Counted from the stretch's first letter, positions 51,222 through 60,624 are shown. The stretch is DNA of 64,000 nucleotides from VFMC01 sp046331225 (GCA_046331225.1 JAXLRF010000003.1:496001-560000), one strand, 5' to 3'. Numbers and translations are program-made. Notes: generated by a model not told the origin, from the sequence alone.

Positions 51222-52235
51222 TCAGCCGCGCAGGATGGCGGCGGCGGCGGCCTCCGCCTCGAAGTTCCACGTCGCCCGCCACACCGGGTCGACCAGCGGT
51301 CGATCGAGCAGGTCGAGCCCGCGGTGCTGGAACCACTTGTAGGTGTGCTGGTGGCCGGCGCGGATGTCGTGGCGCGGCTCGAACCCGAGGATGGTGCGCG
51401 CCTTCTCGATCGACAGCACGGCATGGTGTCGCCACGAGAACAGATGACCGAACGAGCCCGCCGGCAACTCGGCCAGCCGGTGGTCGGGCACCTCCACCAC
51501 GTCGGGCTCCTTGCCGACGATGCGGGCGAGCACCTCGACGTACTTGCGGGCGGTCACGGCGCCGGCGGTGATGTTGAACACCTCGCCGAGCGCGCGGCGG
51601 TTGCCGACCGTCGCGATCATCGCCTCGGCGAGGTCCTCGACGTGTCCGTACGACGCGGTGACCAGTCCCGAGTGCGGCAACAGGATCGGACGCCTCTGCA
51701 GCAACCGCAGGAACATCGGCGTCTCCATGTCGTGGATGTTGTTGCGCGGCCCGTACACGGCGGCCGGACGCACGATCGTGGCCGGGAACTGACGGCGCTC
51801 GTGGCGGGCCAGCAGCGCCGCCTCGAACGTGGCCTTGAACCCCCCGTAGGTGTCGAGCCCGCTGCGATCGGTCGGGTAGTCCTCGAACCACGGGGCGATG
51901 CCGACGAGCGACTGGTCGTAGGCCATGATCGAGCTCACGTACACGTAGTGGCCGACGCGGTCGGTGAAGAGGTCGAGGTGACGCTCGGGGTCGACGCCGC
52001 CCGCGGCCAGCACGTGGCCCGACACGTCGAACACGGCGTCCCACTCGCGTTCGCCCAACAGGCCGCGCACGCGCTCGAGGTCGCGGCGGTCCGACACCAG
52101 CCGCTCGACGTCGTCGGGCAGGTCGGTGGGCGTGAGGTCGCGGTTGAGCACCGTCACCTGGTGCCCGCGCAGCAGCAACGAGTCGACGAGCTGCCGGCCG
52201 ATGAAGACCGAACCGCCGAGGACGAGTGCGCGCAT
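51222..52235 (-). CDS. NAD-dependent epimerase/dehydratase (extended SDR)
   Basis: 337 residues. The nucleotide motif is ALVLGGSVFIGRQLVDSL; the catalytic pair is YGGFK; substrate-site signatures include VRPAAVYGPRNN. Most members act on nucleotide sugars. The N-terminal VLGGSVFIG resembles the plant CSP41/mRNA-binding-like branch as much as classical GalE, so substrate is uncertain. CGGAGG precedes the ATG in the minus-strand message. Confidence 0.82.
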   Translation of the reverse strand: MRALVLGGSVFIGRQLVDSLLLRGHQVTVLNRDLTPTDLPDDVERLVSDRRDLERVRGLLGEREWDAVFDVSGHVLAAGGVDPERHLDLFTDRVGHYVYVSSIMAYDQSLVGIAPWFEDYPTDRSGLDTYGGFKATFEAALLARHERRQFPATIVRPAAVYGPRNNIHDMETPMFLRLLQRRPILLPHSGLVTASYGHVEDLAEAMIATVGNRRALGEVFNITAGAVTARKYVEVLARIVGKEPDVVEVPDHRLAELPAGSFGHLFSWRHHAVLSIEKARTILGFEPRHDIRAGHQHTYKWFQHRGLDLLDRPLVDPVWRATWNFEAEAAAAAILRG

Positions 52236-52400
52236 GGGAGACCTCCGGACGTGCCCGCGCCGGTCGCGAGCAGTTCGTCTCCACATCGTCAAGAACGGGC
52301 CCCGACTTGAGCCGGAGCCCCGTGGTGGGCCACCCCGTCGGGTTGGGTCGAAGTCCCCAGTTTCTTTAGTCTGTGACCAGTCAGGTGGAGAGGGGGCCCG
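52236..52400 (+). promoter_or_regulatory. Divergent region with promoter for OYE-type gene
   Basis: Plus strand TTGGGT (52343-52348) and TAGTCT (52367-52372) are spaced by 18 bases and predict a short leader. TGAC-CA-GTCA (52374-52383) follows at the presumed transcript start and could be an operator. GGAGAGGGGG precedes the ATG. On the epimerase side no -10 was found. Confidence 0.5.
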
Positions 52401-54377
52401 ATGGGGACGCCGGTCGAGGTCGTGAAACAGAGGTATCCGCACGTGTTCCGGCCGATCCGGGTGGGCACGCTCGAGCTCGATCATCGGCTGGTCGTGTCGC
52501 CGCACGGTGGTGGCAACGGCAACCTCATGGGCACCGACGACGACTTCGAGCAGCACGTGGCCATGTGGCTCGCGAAGGTGCACGGCGGCATGCGCTGGAT
52601 CGGCGGCGGCCCCAACTTCGTGCGCAACCCGTTGCCGATCGGCTTCGAGCCGACCGGTGTGGGCGCCCACGGACCGGGCTTCTTCCGGCACCCGATGTAC
52701 CCCGCACGCATCGGCGAGTTCGCCTCACGGGTGCACGCGGCCGGCGCGTACTTGTCGGTGCAGATGGTGTTGCAGGGCGGCATGCCGATGGGATCGTCGG
52801 CCACCTACAGCGGCTTCAACGATCACCGCATCGCGCACGAGCTCGACGCCGACGAGGTGCGCTGGCTCGTGGCCGAGTACGGCGACTCGGCGGCCATCGC
52901 GATCGACGCCGGTGTGGACGCGATCGAGATCCACGCGAACCACGACGACATCGTGCAGTGGTTCCTGTCGCCGACGACCAACTTCCGCGACGACGCGTAC
53001 GGCGGCTCGTTCGAGGGTCGCAGCCGGCTCCTCCGCGAGATCGTCTCCGACATCCGCACCAAGGCGCCGCGGCCGTTCACGTTCGGGCTGCGCCTGTGCA
53101 TGGACGAGCTGATCGACGGTGGCTTCGGCGTCGACGAGTGCATGGCCCTGATGTCGACGTTCACCGCCGACGGCACGATCGACTACTTCAGCCTCGACGT
53201 CGGCAGCAACTGGGGCTCGCCGAGCTACGTGCCCAACGGCTGGCACGACGACCACGAGTGGAGCGGACTGGCCGGCCAGGCGCGGCAGGCGACGTCGCTG
53301 CCGGTGGTGTACGGCGGACGCGTCACCCATGCCGCACAGGCGGAACGGATCCTGGCCGCCGGCGAGGCCGATCTGGTGTCGATGGCCCGGGCCACGATGG
53401 CCGACCCCGACGTGGTGGCCAAGACGGCCGCCGGTGACGAGCACGAGGTGCGACCGTGCATCGCGCTCAACGAGTGCATCCACCGCAAGCAGATCGAGGG
53501 TCTGCCCTACGCCTGTGGCGTGAGCCCGTACTGGGGTCGCGAGCGCACCGTGCACACCACCACCACCTCGTCGCCGCGTGACGTGTTGGTGATCGGTGGC
53601 GGCCCGGGCGGTACCGAGCTCGCCGCGCTGTGCGCCGAGCACGGCCACCGCGTGCGGCTGTGGGAACAGAAGCCGCACCTCGGTGGGGCGCTGGCCGTGG
53701 CGAGCACGCTGCGCGGCAACCGTCGCTATGCCGAGTGGATCGGGTACCAGGCCGCGCGCCTCGATCGTGTGGGTGTGACGGTCGAGCTCGGCCGCACCGC
53801 GTCCGCAGACGACGCGCTGGCCGCCGGCGCCGACCTGATCGTCGTGGCCACCGGAGCGGTGCCGCGGACGCCACGCATCGCCGGCGTCGACCAGCCGCAC
53901 GTGGTGCAGGCGGGCTCAGTGCTCACCGGTGCCGCCACCATCGGTCGTCGGGTCGCGCTGGTGGTCGAGGACGACGGCCCCGCTCCGGTCACGGTGGCCG
54001 ACCACCTGGCGGGACTCGGCCACGCGGTGACGATGATCTTCCAGACCGCCGCGCCCTCGCCGCTCGTCGGCAAGTACTCGATCGGCTCGATGCTCGCCCG
54101 GCTCGACCACGGTGGTGTGCGGCTGGTGCCGCTCAGCCGTGTGGTCGGCATCGACGGGGGAACGCTGTCGCTCGCCCACAGCTACAGCGACCGCCGCTCC
54201 ACGATCGACGGCTTCGACAGCGTGGTGCTCGTGTGCGGTGGTGTCGGCAACGACCGCCTGTATCGCGAACTCAAGCACCGCCACCCCGACGTGCGGATCC
54301 TGGGCGACGCCTTCGCCCCGCGCCGAATGGTCTTCGCGACCCGCCAGGCCTGGGAGCTCGCCCTCGCCCTCGACTGA
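52401..54377 (+). CDS. OYE-family FMN/FAD oxidoreductase (2,4-dienoyl-CoA reductase / TMADH type), one Fe-S ligand missing
   Basis: 658 residues. The N-terminal Old-Yellow-Enzyme barrel has LSPTTNFRDDAYGGSFEGRS and GADLVSM-like EADLVSMARATMADP; the C-terminal half has the FAD/NAD motif VLVIGGGPGGTELAA and VVATGAVPRTP. In trimethylamine dehydrogenase-type relatives a 4Fe-4S cluster is held by Cys at CxxCxxC plus one 13 residues later. Here Cys353, Cys359 and Cys372 are kept, but the second ligand is Leu356. The cluster may be altered or absent. Reduces enones or dienoyl thioesters; substrate unknown. Confidence 0.87.
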   Translation: MGTPVEVVKQRYPHVFRPIRVGTLELDHRLVVSPHGGGNGNLMGTDDDFEQHVAMWLAKVHGGMRWIGGGPNFVRNPLPIGFEPTGVGAHGPGFFRHPMYPARIGEFASRVHAAGAYLSVQMVLQGGMPMGSSATYSGFNDHRIAHELDADEVRWLVAEYGDSAAIAIDAGVDAIEIHANHDDIVQWFLSPTTNFRDDAYGGSFEGRSRLLREIVSDIRTKAPRPFTFGLRLCMDELIDGGFGVDECMALMSTFTADGTIDYFSLDVGSNWGSPSYVPNGWHDDHEWSGLAGQARQATSLPVVYGGRVTHAAQAERILAAGEADLVSMARATMADPDVVAKTAAGDEHEVRPCIALNECIHRKQIEGLPYACGVSPYWGRERTVHTTTTSSPRDVLVIGGGPGGTELAALCAEHGHRVRLWEQKPHLGGALAVASTLRGNRRYAEWIGYQAARLDRVGVTVELGRTASADDALAAGADLIVVATGAVPRTPRIAGVDQPHVVQAGSVLTGAATIGRRVALVVEDDGPAPVTVADHLAGLGHAVTMIFQTAAPSPLVGKYSIGSMLARLDHGGVRLVPLSRVVGIDGGTLSLAHSYSDRRSTIDGFDSVVLVCGGVGNDRLYRELKHRHPDVRILGDAFAPRRMVFATRQAWELALALD

Positions 54378-54451
54378 CTCCGGCAGCGGCCGATCACGCC
54401 CACGTCCAGCGCAGCAATCCGGACCCCGGGCATGGTGTCGGGTGCGCGGAC

Positions 54452-54475
54452 TACGGTCGCGGGTGACGAGGGGAG
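54452..54475 (+). promoter_or_regulatory. Candidate promoter/RBS of VOC gene
   Basis: TACGGT (54452-54457) fits a -10 box, with GGGGAGG shortly after and the ATG at 54483. The remainder of the 105-base gap from the oxidoreductase stop shows no other element. Confidence 0.4.
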
Positions 54476-54482
54476 GACGACC

Positions 54483-54887
54483 ATGCCCATCACGGTCGGT
54501 TTCAACCACGTGGCCACGCTCACCACCGATCTCGACCGCTTCGCGGCGTGGTACGGCGAGGTGTTCGGCGCCGAGGTGGTGTTCAGGATGGAGGCCGAGC
54601 CGGGTCACCCGCGCATGTTCGTCGTCGACCTCGGCGGCGGCGCGGCGCTCAACGTCTTCGAGGTCGCGGTGGACGAGATCCTCGGTGACCGTCGCCGGCA
54701 GGGAGGACGTGGCGCCATCGACCACTTCGGCATCGCGGTGCCCGATCTGGCATCGCTCGAGCAGGTGCGCGACCGACTGGTCGCGATCGGGGCCGACATC
54801 GGCGAGATCCAGCGACTCGGCCACGACTGGTCGCTGTTCTTCCGCGACGTCGACGGGATGGAGCTCGAGGTGTGCGCCCCGGCCTGA
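54483..54887 (+). CDS. VOC family protein
   Basis: 134 residues. TVGFNHVATLTTDLDRFAAWYGEVF contains the first-motif His (NHVA), abridged here as FNHVATLTTD; the second motif begins IDHFGIAVPDLASLEQV, with DGMELEV at the end giving the Glu ligand. That His/His/Glu set suggests a metal-binding glyoxalase- or dioxygenase-like protein. ATG 54483 follows GGGGAGGA at good spacing, so this start is preferred over an upstream GTG. Confidence 0.8.
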   Translation: MPITVGFNHVATLTTDLDRFAAWYGEVFGAEVVFRMEAEPGHPRMFVVDLGGGAALNVFEVAVDEILGDRRRQGGRGAIDHFGIAVPDLASLEQVRDRLVAIGADIGEIQRLGHDWSLFFRDVDGMELEVCAPA

Positions 54888-54915
54888 CGGCGATGAGTGA
54901 GTCGCCGCCCGGCGG

Positions 54916-55353
54916 TCAGTGGCGGCGGATGACGGCGAGGTTGCCGTCGGACCACGTGACGACGAGGCGGCGGAACGAGATCCGCCAGCCGTCGGGCGTG
55001 CGCTGCCACTCGTCCTCGTAGCGGCCGGCGATCACGTACAGCTCGCCGCCCTCGACACCCGACAGCTTGTGCTGCGAGTGAAGGTAGGTGCGGCTCGTCG
55101 CGGTGTCGCCGTCGACGGTGACCAGGTGGTTGGTCACCGTGTGCTGGGTGAGGTCGAGCGGCTCGATCGCACGGTTGATCCGCTGTTTGATCGCCTCGCG
55201 CCCCTCGAGCAGCGGACTGCGCAGGTCGGCCGTCGCGTCGGGGAGGAACACCTCGTCGAGCAGATCCCACGACTTCGAGTCGAGCGCCCAGCAGTAGCGG
55301 TGGGTCACCTCGATGATGCGCAGACGGTCCTCGAGTTCTGACGGCAGGCTCAT
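54916..55353 (-). CDS. SnoaL-like (NTF2 superfamily) protein
   Basis: 145 residues. LRIIEVTHRYCWALDSKSWD, FLPDATADLRSPLLEGREAI and DEWQRTPDGWRISFRRLVV show the SnoaL_4 pattern. Third member of this superfamily in the window. AACACT, eight bases before the ATG, may be a weak leaderless -10. It diverges from a thioesterase gene with 55 bases between them. Confidence 0.75.
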   Translation of the reverse strand: MSLPSELEDRLRIIEVTHRYCWALDSKSWDLLDEVFLPDATADLRSPLLEGREAIKQRINRAIEPLDLTQHTVTNHLVTVDGDTATSRTYLHSQHKLSGVEGGELYVIAGRYEDEWQRTPDGWRISFRRLVVTWSDGNLAVIRRH

Positions 55354-55395
55354 GGCCGCGAGTGTTCCACTGCCGAACGCCCGGACGTGCACTGG

Positions 55396-55401
55396 TACGT
55401 T
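55396..55401 (+). promoter_or_regulatory. Leaderless-type -10 box of thioesterase gene
   Basis: TACGTT ends seven bases before GTG 55409; no ribosome binding site in between. This spacing selects the GTG rather than the ATG at 55430 as start. Confidence 0.5.
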
Positions 55402-55408
55402 CCGGCCG

Positions 55409-56206
55409 GTGTCCGACCCGGTGCCGACGATGGCCGATCGCCTCGCGCTCGTACCCGACCCCGACGGCGGCGCGGCCGCCACGGCGCTGATGAGCCGCGA
55501 TGCGTGCGAACGCGGGCACGTGTTCGGTGGGTTGATCGTGGCGCAGGCGGCACGGGCGGCGCAGCTGACCGTCGGCACCCGGCCGATCCACTCGCTGCAC
55601 TCGTCGTTCCTGGTCGCCGGCCGCGGCGGCGAACGGCTGCACCTCGCGGTCGAGCACACCCGAGACGGGCGGAGCTTCAGCACGCGCCGCGTGGTCGTGC
55701 GCCAGTCGGCCGGCATCGTGCTGGTGCTCACCGCCGACTTCCACGACGACGAGGACGGACTCGAGTACGAGCTACCCGCGTCGCCCGACGTCCCCGCCCC
55801 CGATGGGCTCGCCACCGGTCGCTACGCCTCGAGCTGGTTCGACTCGCGCGACGTGCCGGTCGACCCGGGCTCGCACGCCCGCCGCGCCTGGTTCCACCCG
55901 CGGGTGCCGGTGCCGGACGACCCGTTGCTGCACCTGCAGTGCGTCGCCTACCTCACCGATCACGGACCCACCCGGGCGGCGCGCCAACCGCACGCCTCGC
56001 TCGACGCCGATGCGAACCGGATGTCGGTGTCGCTCGATCACAACGTCTGGTTCCATCGCCCCGTCGACGTCAACCAGTGGTTGCTGACCGAACTGGTGCC
56101 GGTGGCCACGGGCCGCGCACGCGGGCTGGCCCTCGGCTCGGTACGCACCGGCGATGGCACCCTGGTGGCGACCTTCGCCCAGGAGGTGCTGCTCCGCTCG
56201 CGCTGA
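55409..56206 (+). CDS. Acyl-CoA thioesterase II (TesB-like)
   Basis: 265 residues, double hot-dog fold. ERGHVFGGLIVAQAARAAQ and SLHSSFLVAGRGGERLHLAVE are the TesB signatures; SVSLDHNVWFHRPVDVNQWL with the second-domain His/Asp region follows. Hydrolyses acyl-CoA thioesters, releasing free acid and CoA. GTG 55409 is chosen on promoter spacing; the ATG at 55430 would remove only seven residues. Fits a lipid or isoprenoid degradation context. Confidence 0.85.
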   Translation: MSDPVPTMADRLALVPDPDGGAAATALMSRDACERGHVFGGLIVAQAARAAQLTVGTRPIHSLHSSFLVAGRGGERLHLAVEHTRDGRSFSTRRVVVRQSAGIVLVLTADFHDDEDGLEYELPASPDVPAPDGLATGRYASSWFDSRDVPVDPGSHARRAWFHPRVPVPDDPLLHLQCVAYLTDHGPTRAARQPHASLDADANRMSVSLDHNVWFHRPVDVNQWLLTELVPVATGRARGLALGSVRTGDGTLVATFAQEVLLRSR

Positions 56207-56244
56207 TCCGCGCGCTCGGTGGCGACCGAACGGAGGTGCGCCCG

Positions 56245-56250
56245 TAATCT
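56245..56250 (+). promoter_or_regulatory. Candidate -10 box of the kinase/LDI-like operon
   Basis: TAATCT, a strong TANNNT match, predicts a transcript start near 56257 and a ~50-base leader to the kinase ATG at 56307, which has GGAGG at good distance. This would be the single promoter for the six-gene run to 62862. Confidence 0.45.
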
Positions 56251-56306
56251 CGTCCGAACGCCGGCCGGTCGAGCCGGCGGCCGCCCGTTCGCTGGAGGAC
56301 CTGGGG

Positions 56307-57404
56307 ATGACCGACCACCTGCGCGACGTCGACGACGTGCGCGCCGAACCCGACGAGATCGATGCGGCCTGGATGACCGCCGCGCTCGAACAGGCCGGCG
56401 TCGCCCGTGGCGCACACGTCACCGAGGTGCACGTGCAGGGGTTCATCGGCACCGGGCAGACCGGGCGCAACGCCCGCCTGGCCTTGCAGTGGGACGATCC
56501 CGACGGTCGGCCGGCCACCGTGGTGGGCAAGTTCGCCTCGGCCGACCCCAACGCACGGCTCGCGGCGTTCACCAACGGCACGTACCAGAACGAGTGGGCC
56601 TTCTACCACCACCTCGCGCACACGCTCCACATCCGCACGCCGCGCTGCCACGTCGCCCGCTTCGACGACTCGGTGCCGTCGTTCGTGCTGATCATGGAGG
56701 ACATCGCCGGATCGCGGCAGGGCGACCAGATCGACGGGCTCACCGTCGACCAGGCCGCGCTCGCCGTGGCCGAGGCGGTGGGGTTGCACGCACCCCGCTG
56801 GGGCGATCCGTCGCTGGCCGAGTTCTCGCCGGAGCGCCCCAAGGGTGACGAGGCGGCGATGGCGCTCGGCATGGTGTACCAGATGATGATCGAGCCGTTC
56901 CTCGATCGCCTGGGCGGTGGGCTCGACGCCGACGTGGTGCAGTTCGTGCGCGATCTCGGGCCGAAGGCGATCCAGTGGGCGTCGGGCAACGACACCCCGC
57001 GCACCGTGGTGCACCTCGACTACCGGCCCGACAACTTCATGTTCGGGGTCGAGCCCGGCGCACCGCCGCTCGTGGTGGTCGACTGGCAGACGGTCGGCCA
57101 GGGCTTCGCGATGTGGGACCTGGCGTACATGATCGGTGGCGCGTTCCGACCGGCCGAGCGCGCGGCCGTCGAGCGCAGCCTGATCGACGACTACCTGGCG
57201 CGCATGGGCTCGGCCGGAGTCGACTACGCGGCCGACACGGCTTGGCGCGATTACCGCCTCGGCGCCGTGTGGGGTGTCGTGATGACCGTCATCGCCACGA
57301 TCCTCGCCGCGCAGACCGAACGGGGTGACGAGATGCTGACGGTGATGGCACAGCGGCACGGGCGCCACGCGCTCGACCTCGAGGCCATGGAGTTGCTCAC
57401 CTGA
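56307..57404 (+). CDS. APH-fold phosphotransferase family protein
   Basis: 365 residues. Kinase-like catalytic loop VVHLDYRPDNFMF (HxDx4N) and metal-binding Asp in VVDWQTVGQG mark the aminoglycoside/choline-phosphotransferase fold. A nucleotide-lobe Lys is in VVGKFAS. Actinobacterial members often sit in acyl-CoA or steroid catabolic clusters with unknown substrates. ATG 56307 has GGAGG upstream; the in-frame extension to 56154 overlaps the thioesterase and is rejected. First gene of the tightly packed operon; the next start is one base after its stop. Confidence 0.83.
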   Translation: MTDHLRDVDDVRAEPDEIDAAWMTAALEQAGVARGAHVTEVHVQGFIGTGQTGRNARLALQWDDPDGRPATVVGKFASADPNARLAAFTNGTYQNEWAFYHHLAHTLHIRTPRCHVARFDDSVPSFVLIMEDIAGSRQGDQIDGLTVDQAALAVAEAVGLHAPRWGDPSLAEFSPERPKGDEAAMALGMVYQMMIEPFLDRLGGGLDADVVQFVRDLGPKAIQWASGNDTPRTVVHLDYRPDNFMFGVEPGAPPLVVVDWQTVGQGFAMWDLAYMIGGAFRPAERAAVERSLIDDYLARMGSAGVDYAADTAWRDYRLGAVWGVVMTVIATILAAQTERGDEMLTVMAQRHGRHALDLEAMELLT

Positions 57405-57405
57405 C

Positions 57406-58641
57406 ATGGCCGACGTGCCGGCCCTCGCGACGCCTCGCCCGGCCCGACCCTCGTTCGGTCGGCGGCGTGCCGTGGTCGCAGCCGTCTCGCTCGTCGTCGC
57501 CGTCGTGTTGGGGGTGGCCGGTGGTCACGGCGGCGCGCACGCCCTGCAGAACCTGGTGGTGCCCGGCATCGGCCTGTACGAGCGCAGCCTGGTGCTCGCG
57601 ATCGCCGTGTTCGTGCTCACCGTCGCAGCGGTGGTGTTGTGGGTGCAGTGGGGCGTCGACTGGCTGCTCGCGGTGGTGGTGCTGGGCTCGACCGTGGCGG
57701 CGGGCACGTGGGGCAACGTCTCGGGCGTCGCTGCCGGCGCCGCCGGCGCCGGTGCCGCAGCGGCGGTGCGTAGGGTGCCGGCGGCGCACGAGTTCCCGCT
57801 CGTCGTGCTGGTGGTGAGCGGCGTCGTGTGGGTGCGCGGCGCGCTGGGCCACATCCCGGGTGTGCGCCACCTGGTCGAGCGGCGCCGCCGTGCCCGGCCC
57901 GACGCACTGCACGCGCTCGATCGCAGCCGCACGGCCGTGGTGCTGGGTCTCCTCGGCGACCCCGATGCGGGCGTGCTGGCCACCGATCCCTCCGTCGAGC
58001 GGCGCGCTCGGCGCATCGGTCTGATGGCGCGTGGCCGTCGCGGCGCCGATCCGTTCGCACGCGACCATGCGGCGGCCCGCGCCGGGTTGTCGCTCGCCGG
58101 CGCGTCGACACCCGATGCGATCGCACGGTTCCGCGACGACGCCGCCCGCGCCGCGGCAGGTGTTCCGGCGAGCGAACCCACGTGGGTCCGCCCGCTCGAC
58201 GCCGTGCTCGCGGCGGTGGCCCTGCACCACGGCGGCGATCCCGCCGCGGGCCCTCGTGCCGCCGAGGCGCTCGCCGGTCCGCTGGCGCTGCGCCACGGTC
58301 ACCGTCCGGCGTGCTGGTGGACGCCGCTCGGCATCCGGTTCGGCAGCGCGCCGGTGTGGGAGCACGCCGCCACCGCGGCGCTCGCCCGGACGCACGGGTG
58401 GTGCGACGACGCCGACTGGACCGCGCTGCGCGCCCGCCTGCTCGGCGCTGCCGCTCGTGGGGTCGGTCGGCCCGACGACGAGCGAGCGATCGCGGCAGGC
58501 CGCATCTGGCTCGCGTTCGTCGACGACGAACAGGCCGCGCGCATCCTGCGTCGCCCCACCGTGAGCCGCGATCCGCTCGCGGTCGCACTCGACCGTTACG
58601 CCTCGCGACTCGTCGCCGAGAGGAAGGACCTCGTCGCATGA
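57406..58641 (+). CDS. Unrecognised membrane protein sharing its N-terminal domain with the LDI-like proteins
   Basis: 411 residues, no known family. About four membrane helices occupy residues 20-150. The second carries VVPGIGLYERSLVLAIAVF and ends VVLWVQWGVDW, which lines up with VFPGAGFLYVAWPVLVLV and VALVLWWGVSA in the two LDI-like proteins encoded next. The cytoplasmic or external C-terminal ~250 residues are Ala/Arg-rich and helical (PACWWTPLGIRFGSAPVW) and lack the Cys pair of the neighbours. Its stop overlaps the next start (ATGA). Probably a structural partner of the same membrane complex; that is inference. Confidence 0.7.
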   Translation: MADVPALATPRPARPSFGRRRAVVAAVSLVVAVVLGVAGGHGGAHALQNLVVPGIGLYERSLVLAIAVFVLTVAAVVLWVQWGVDWLLAVVVLGSTVAAGTWGNVSGVAAGAAGAGAAAAVRRVPAAHEFPLVVLVVSGVVWVRGALGHIPGVRHLVERRRRARPDALHALDRSRTAVVLGLLGDPDAGVLATDPSVERRARRIGLMARGRRGADPFARDHAAARAGLSLAGASTPDAIARFRDDAARAAAGVPASEPTWVRPLDAVLAAVALHHGGDPAAGPRAAEALAGPLALRHGHRPACWWTPLGIRFGSAPVWEHAATAALARTHGWCDDADWTALRARLLGAAARGVGRPDDERAIAAGRIWLAFVDDEQAARILRRPTVSRDPLAVALDRYASRLVAERKDLVA

Positions 58642-60624
58642 CCATGTCCGAACTGCACGCCCCCACCCTGGCCGAGCCGCCGATGCGCCCGCCGCTGCTG
58701 CCCGAACGGCCGCGACGCATGGGACCGGTCACGCGTGCGCTGGTGCTGCGCACCGTCGCGGTGATCGCCGCGGTCGAACTGGTCGGCGTGGTGCTGGTGG
58801 TCATCGGTGGCCGCTGGCGCGCCGCAGGCCTGTCGCTCGCGTTCCCGGGCGGCGGCTTCCTCTACAGCGCCGCGCCCGTCGCGTTCGCGCTCACGTGGGT
58901 GGCGCTCACCGTGGCGCTGGTGTTGTGGTGGGGGGGTCAGCCTGCACATCGGCATCCCGACGGTGTGGCTCGCCTCGGCGGTGGGCGCCGCGCTGTGGGC
59001 CGACGGTCCCCGCCTCGTCGGCGACCGTGGCGCCACGTGGGGCTGGACGATCCCCGTGGTGTACGTGCTCGCACTCGCCGGCGCAGGCGTGCTCGTGTAC
59101 ACGTTCGAGTCGCGCTTCCGCCGCAAGCGGGCGAAGGTGACCGAGCTGAACGAGTGGCTCGCCACCGGCGAGCTGCCCGAGCCCGCCAAGCCGGTCCGCG
59201 AGCCGAACGACATGGACGCCGAGCTGTTGAGATGGGCGTACGAGCTGTGCCTGCAGCCGGTCGACGAGTTCCGCGGCTTCGAGTGGGGCGAGCAGTTCCA
59301 CGGCGGCACCGTGGTGCGTTACGAGCTCAACTACCTCGGCTGGGCGCTCGCTCCGTACGCGGTCAACTACGTGACGAACGCCCCGGGCCAGATCGAGCTC
59401 GCGTTGCGCAACCTGGTGCACAAACAGACCGACCTGCGCGTGTGGCGCTATTGGCGCACGCTCAACCTGCTCGGCAACTTCGACGGCAACCCCGATCCAC
59501 TCGTGCGCGACAACATCATGTTCTCGGGCTTCACGGGCGATCAGATCAACCTGTACGAGGCGGCCACCGGCAGCACGATCTTCGACGAGCCGGGGTCGCT
59601 CACGTTCGTGTGGGAGGACGGGCGCACGTTCGCGTACGACCACCACTCGTGGATGCAGGCCGTGCGTCGCAACTTCGACGAGAGCCGCCTCGGCTTCTTC
59701 CCGTGCGAGCCCGGCTGGGCGTTCGCGGCGTGCAACACGATCGGAGCGCAGGCCCTGCTCGGGCACGACCGCTTGCACGGCACCTCGCTGTGGAGCGAGC
59801 TCGAACCCCGATGGCGCCAGACGTTGGAGAAGGAGTACCTGATGCCCGACGGCAACTACGCCAACATCCGCTCCACCCACACCGGCCTCTCGTGGGACAC
59901 CGGCGAGACACCGGGCGGCGAGTACTTCACGACCGGCAGCCACGGGTTCGCCGACGTGGCGCCCGACCTGGCGTTGCGTGGCCGCATGCTGCAGCTGCGT
60001 GGCGCACCGCAGAAGATGGCTGGGTTGGCCGCGATGGTGCGCGACGGTGAGCTGGCGCTCGAGCTGCCCGTGGAGTGGGAGCGCAACCGGGCGCGGCAGA
60101 CCGCGGTCAGCGGCTGGACCAAGCTGATCGGCGGTGCCCGCATGGTCGGCCAGGGCGAACTCGCCGAGGCGGCGATCCGTGCGTGCGACCGCCAGTGCGC
60201 CACGGGGCAGGCCTGGCCCGAGCGCCCGTTGCACGTCGGGGTCGCCAACCTGGCGCTGCACCTGCTGGTGCGGTGGAACACACCGATCGACAACGCGACA
60301 CTCAACCTGCGCGGGTACGTGCCGCCGGTGGGCCCCGTGCTGGCCGACGCCCCGTGGCCGCAGGTGATGGTCACGGTGGCCCGCTCGACCGACGGTGCCT
60401 CGCTCGACCTGGTGCTGCGCCCCGGCCCCCACCCCTCGGCGGCACCGGTGCGGCTCGGCTTCACCGCGTTGCAGCCGGGCCGGGCGTACCGCCTGGTCGA
60501 TCGGGGCTCGGGCGAGCCGGTCGCGTCGCTCGTCGCCGACGGCGAGGGCCGCGCACCGCTCGACCTGCGCGTGGCGGCCACCACGTCGGTGCGGCTCGAG
60601 CCGCAGGCGGAGGTGACGCCGTGA
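58638..60624 (+). CDS. Membrane protein with linalool dehydratase/isomerase-like domain, copy 1 (frameshifted at a G7 run)
   Basis: About 661 residues if one extra base is discounted. Codons 1-98 run in one frame to VALVLWWG; the rest, from VSLHIGIPTVW, is in the +1-shifted frame. The break lies in GGGGGGG at 58930-58936, where copy 2 needs one G fewer. Four N-terminal helices precede a soluble domain containing WGEQFHGG, TDLRVWRYWRTLNL, PDPLVRDNIMFSGF, YDHHSW and CEPGWAFAAC (Cys codons at 59704 and 59731). This pattern follows Castellaniella linalool dehydratase/isomerase (CEP...C, active-site Cys 171/180). The ATG overlaps the previous stop and the end overlaps the 40-codon gene (GTGA). Whether the shift is real, a sequencing error or rescued by slippage is open. 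Confidence 0.75.

Noticed and set aside
58807..60624. Independent gene starting at 58807 in the shifted frame
   Set aside because: The first ~50 residues of that frame are Arg/Ser-rich nonsense, whereas the original frame matches the helices of copy 2 up to the G7 run; one frameshifted gene explains both.
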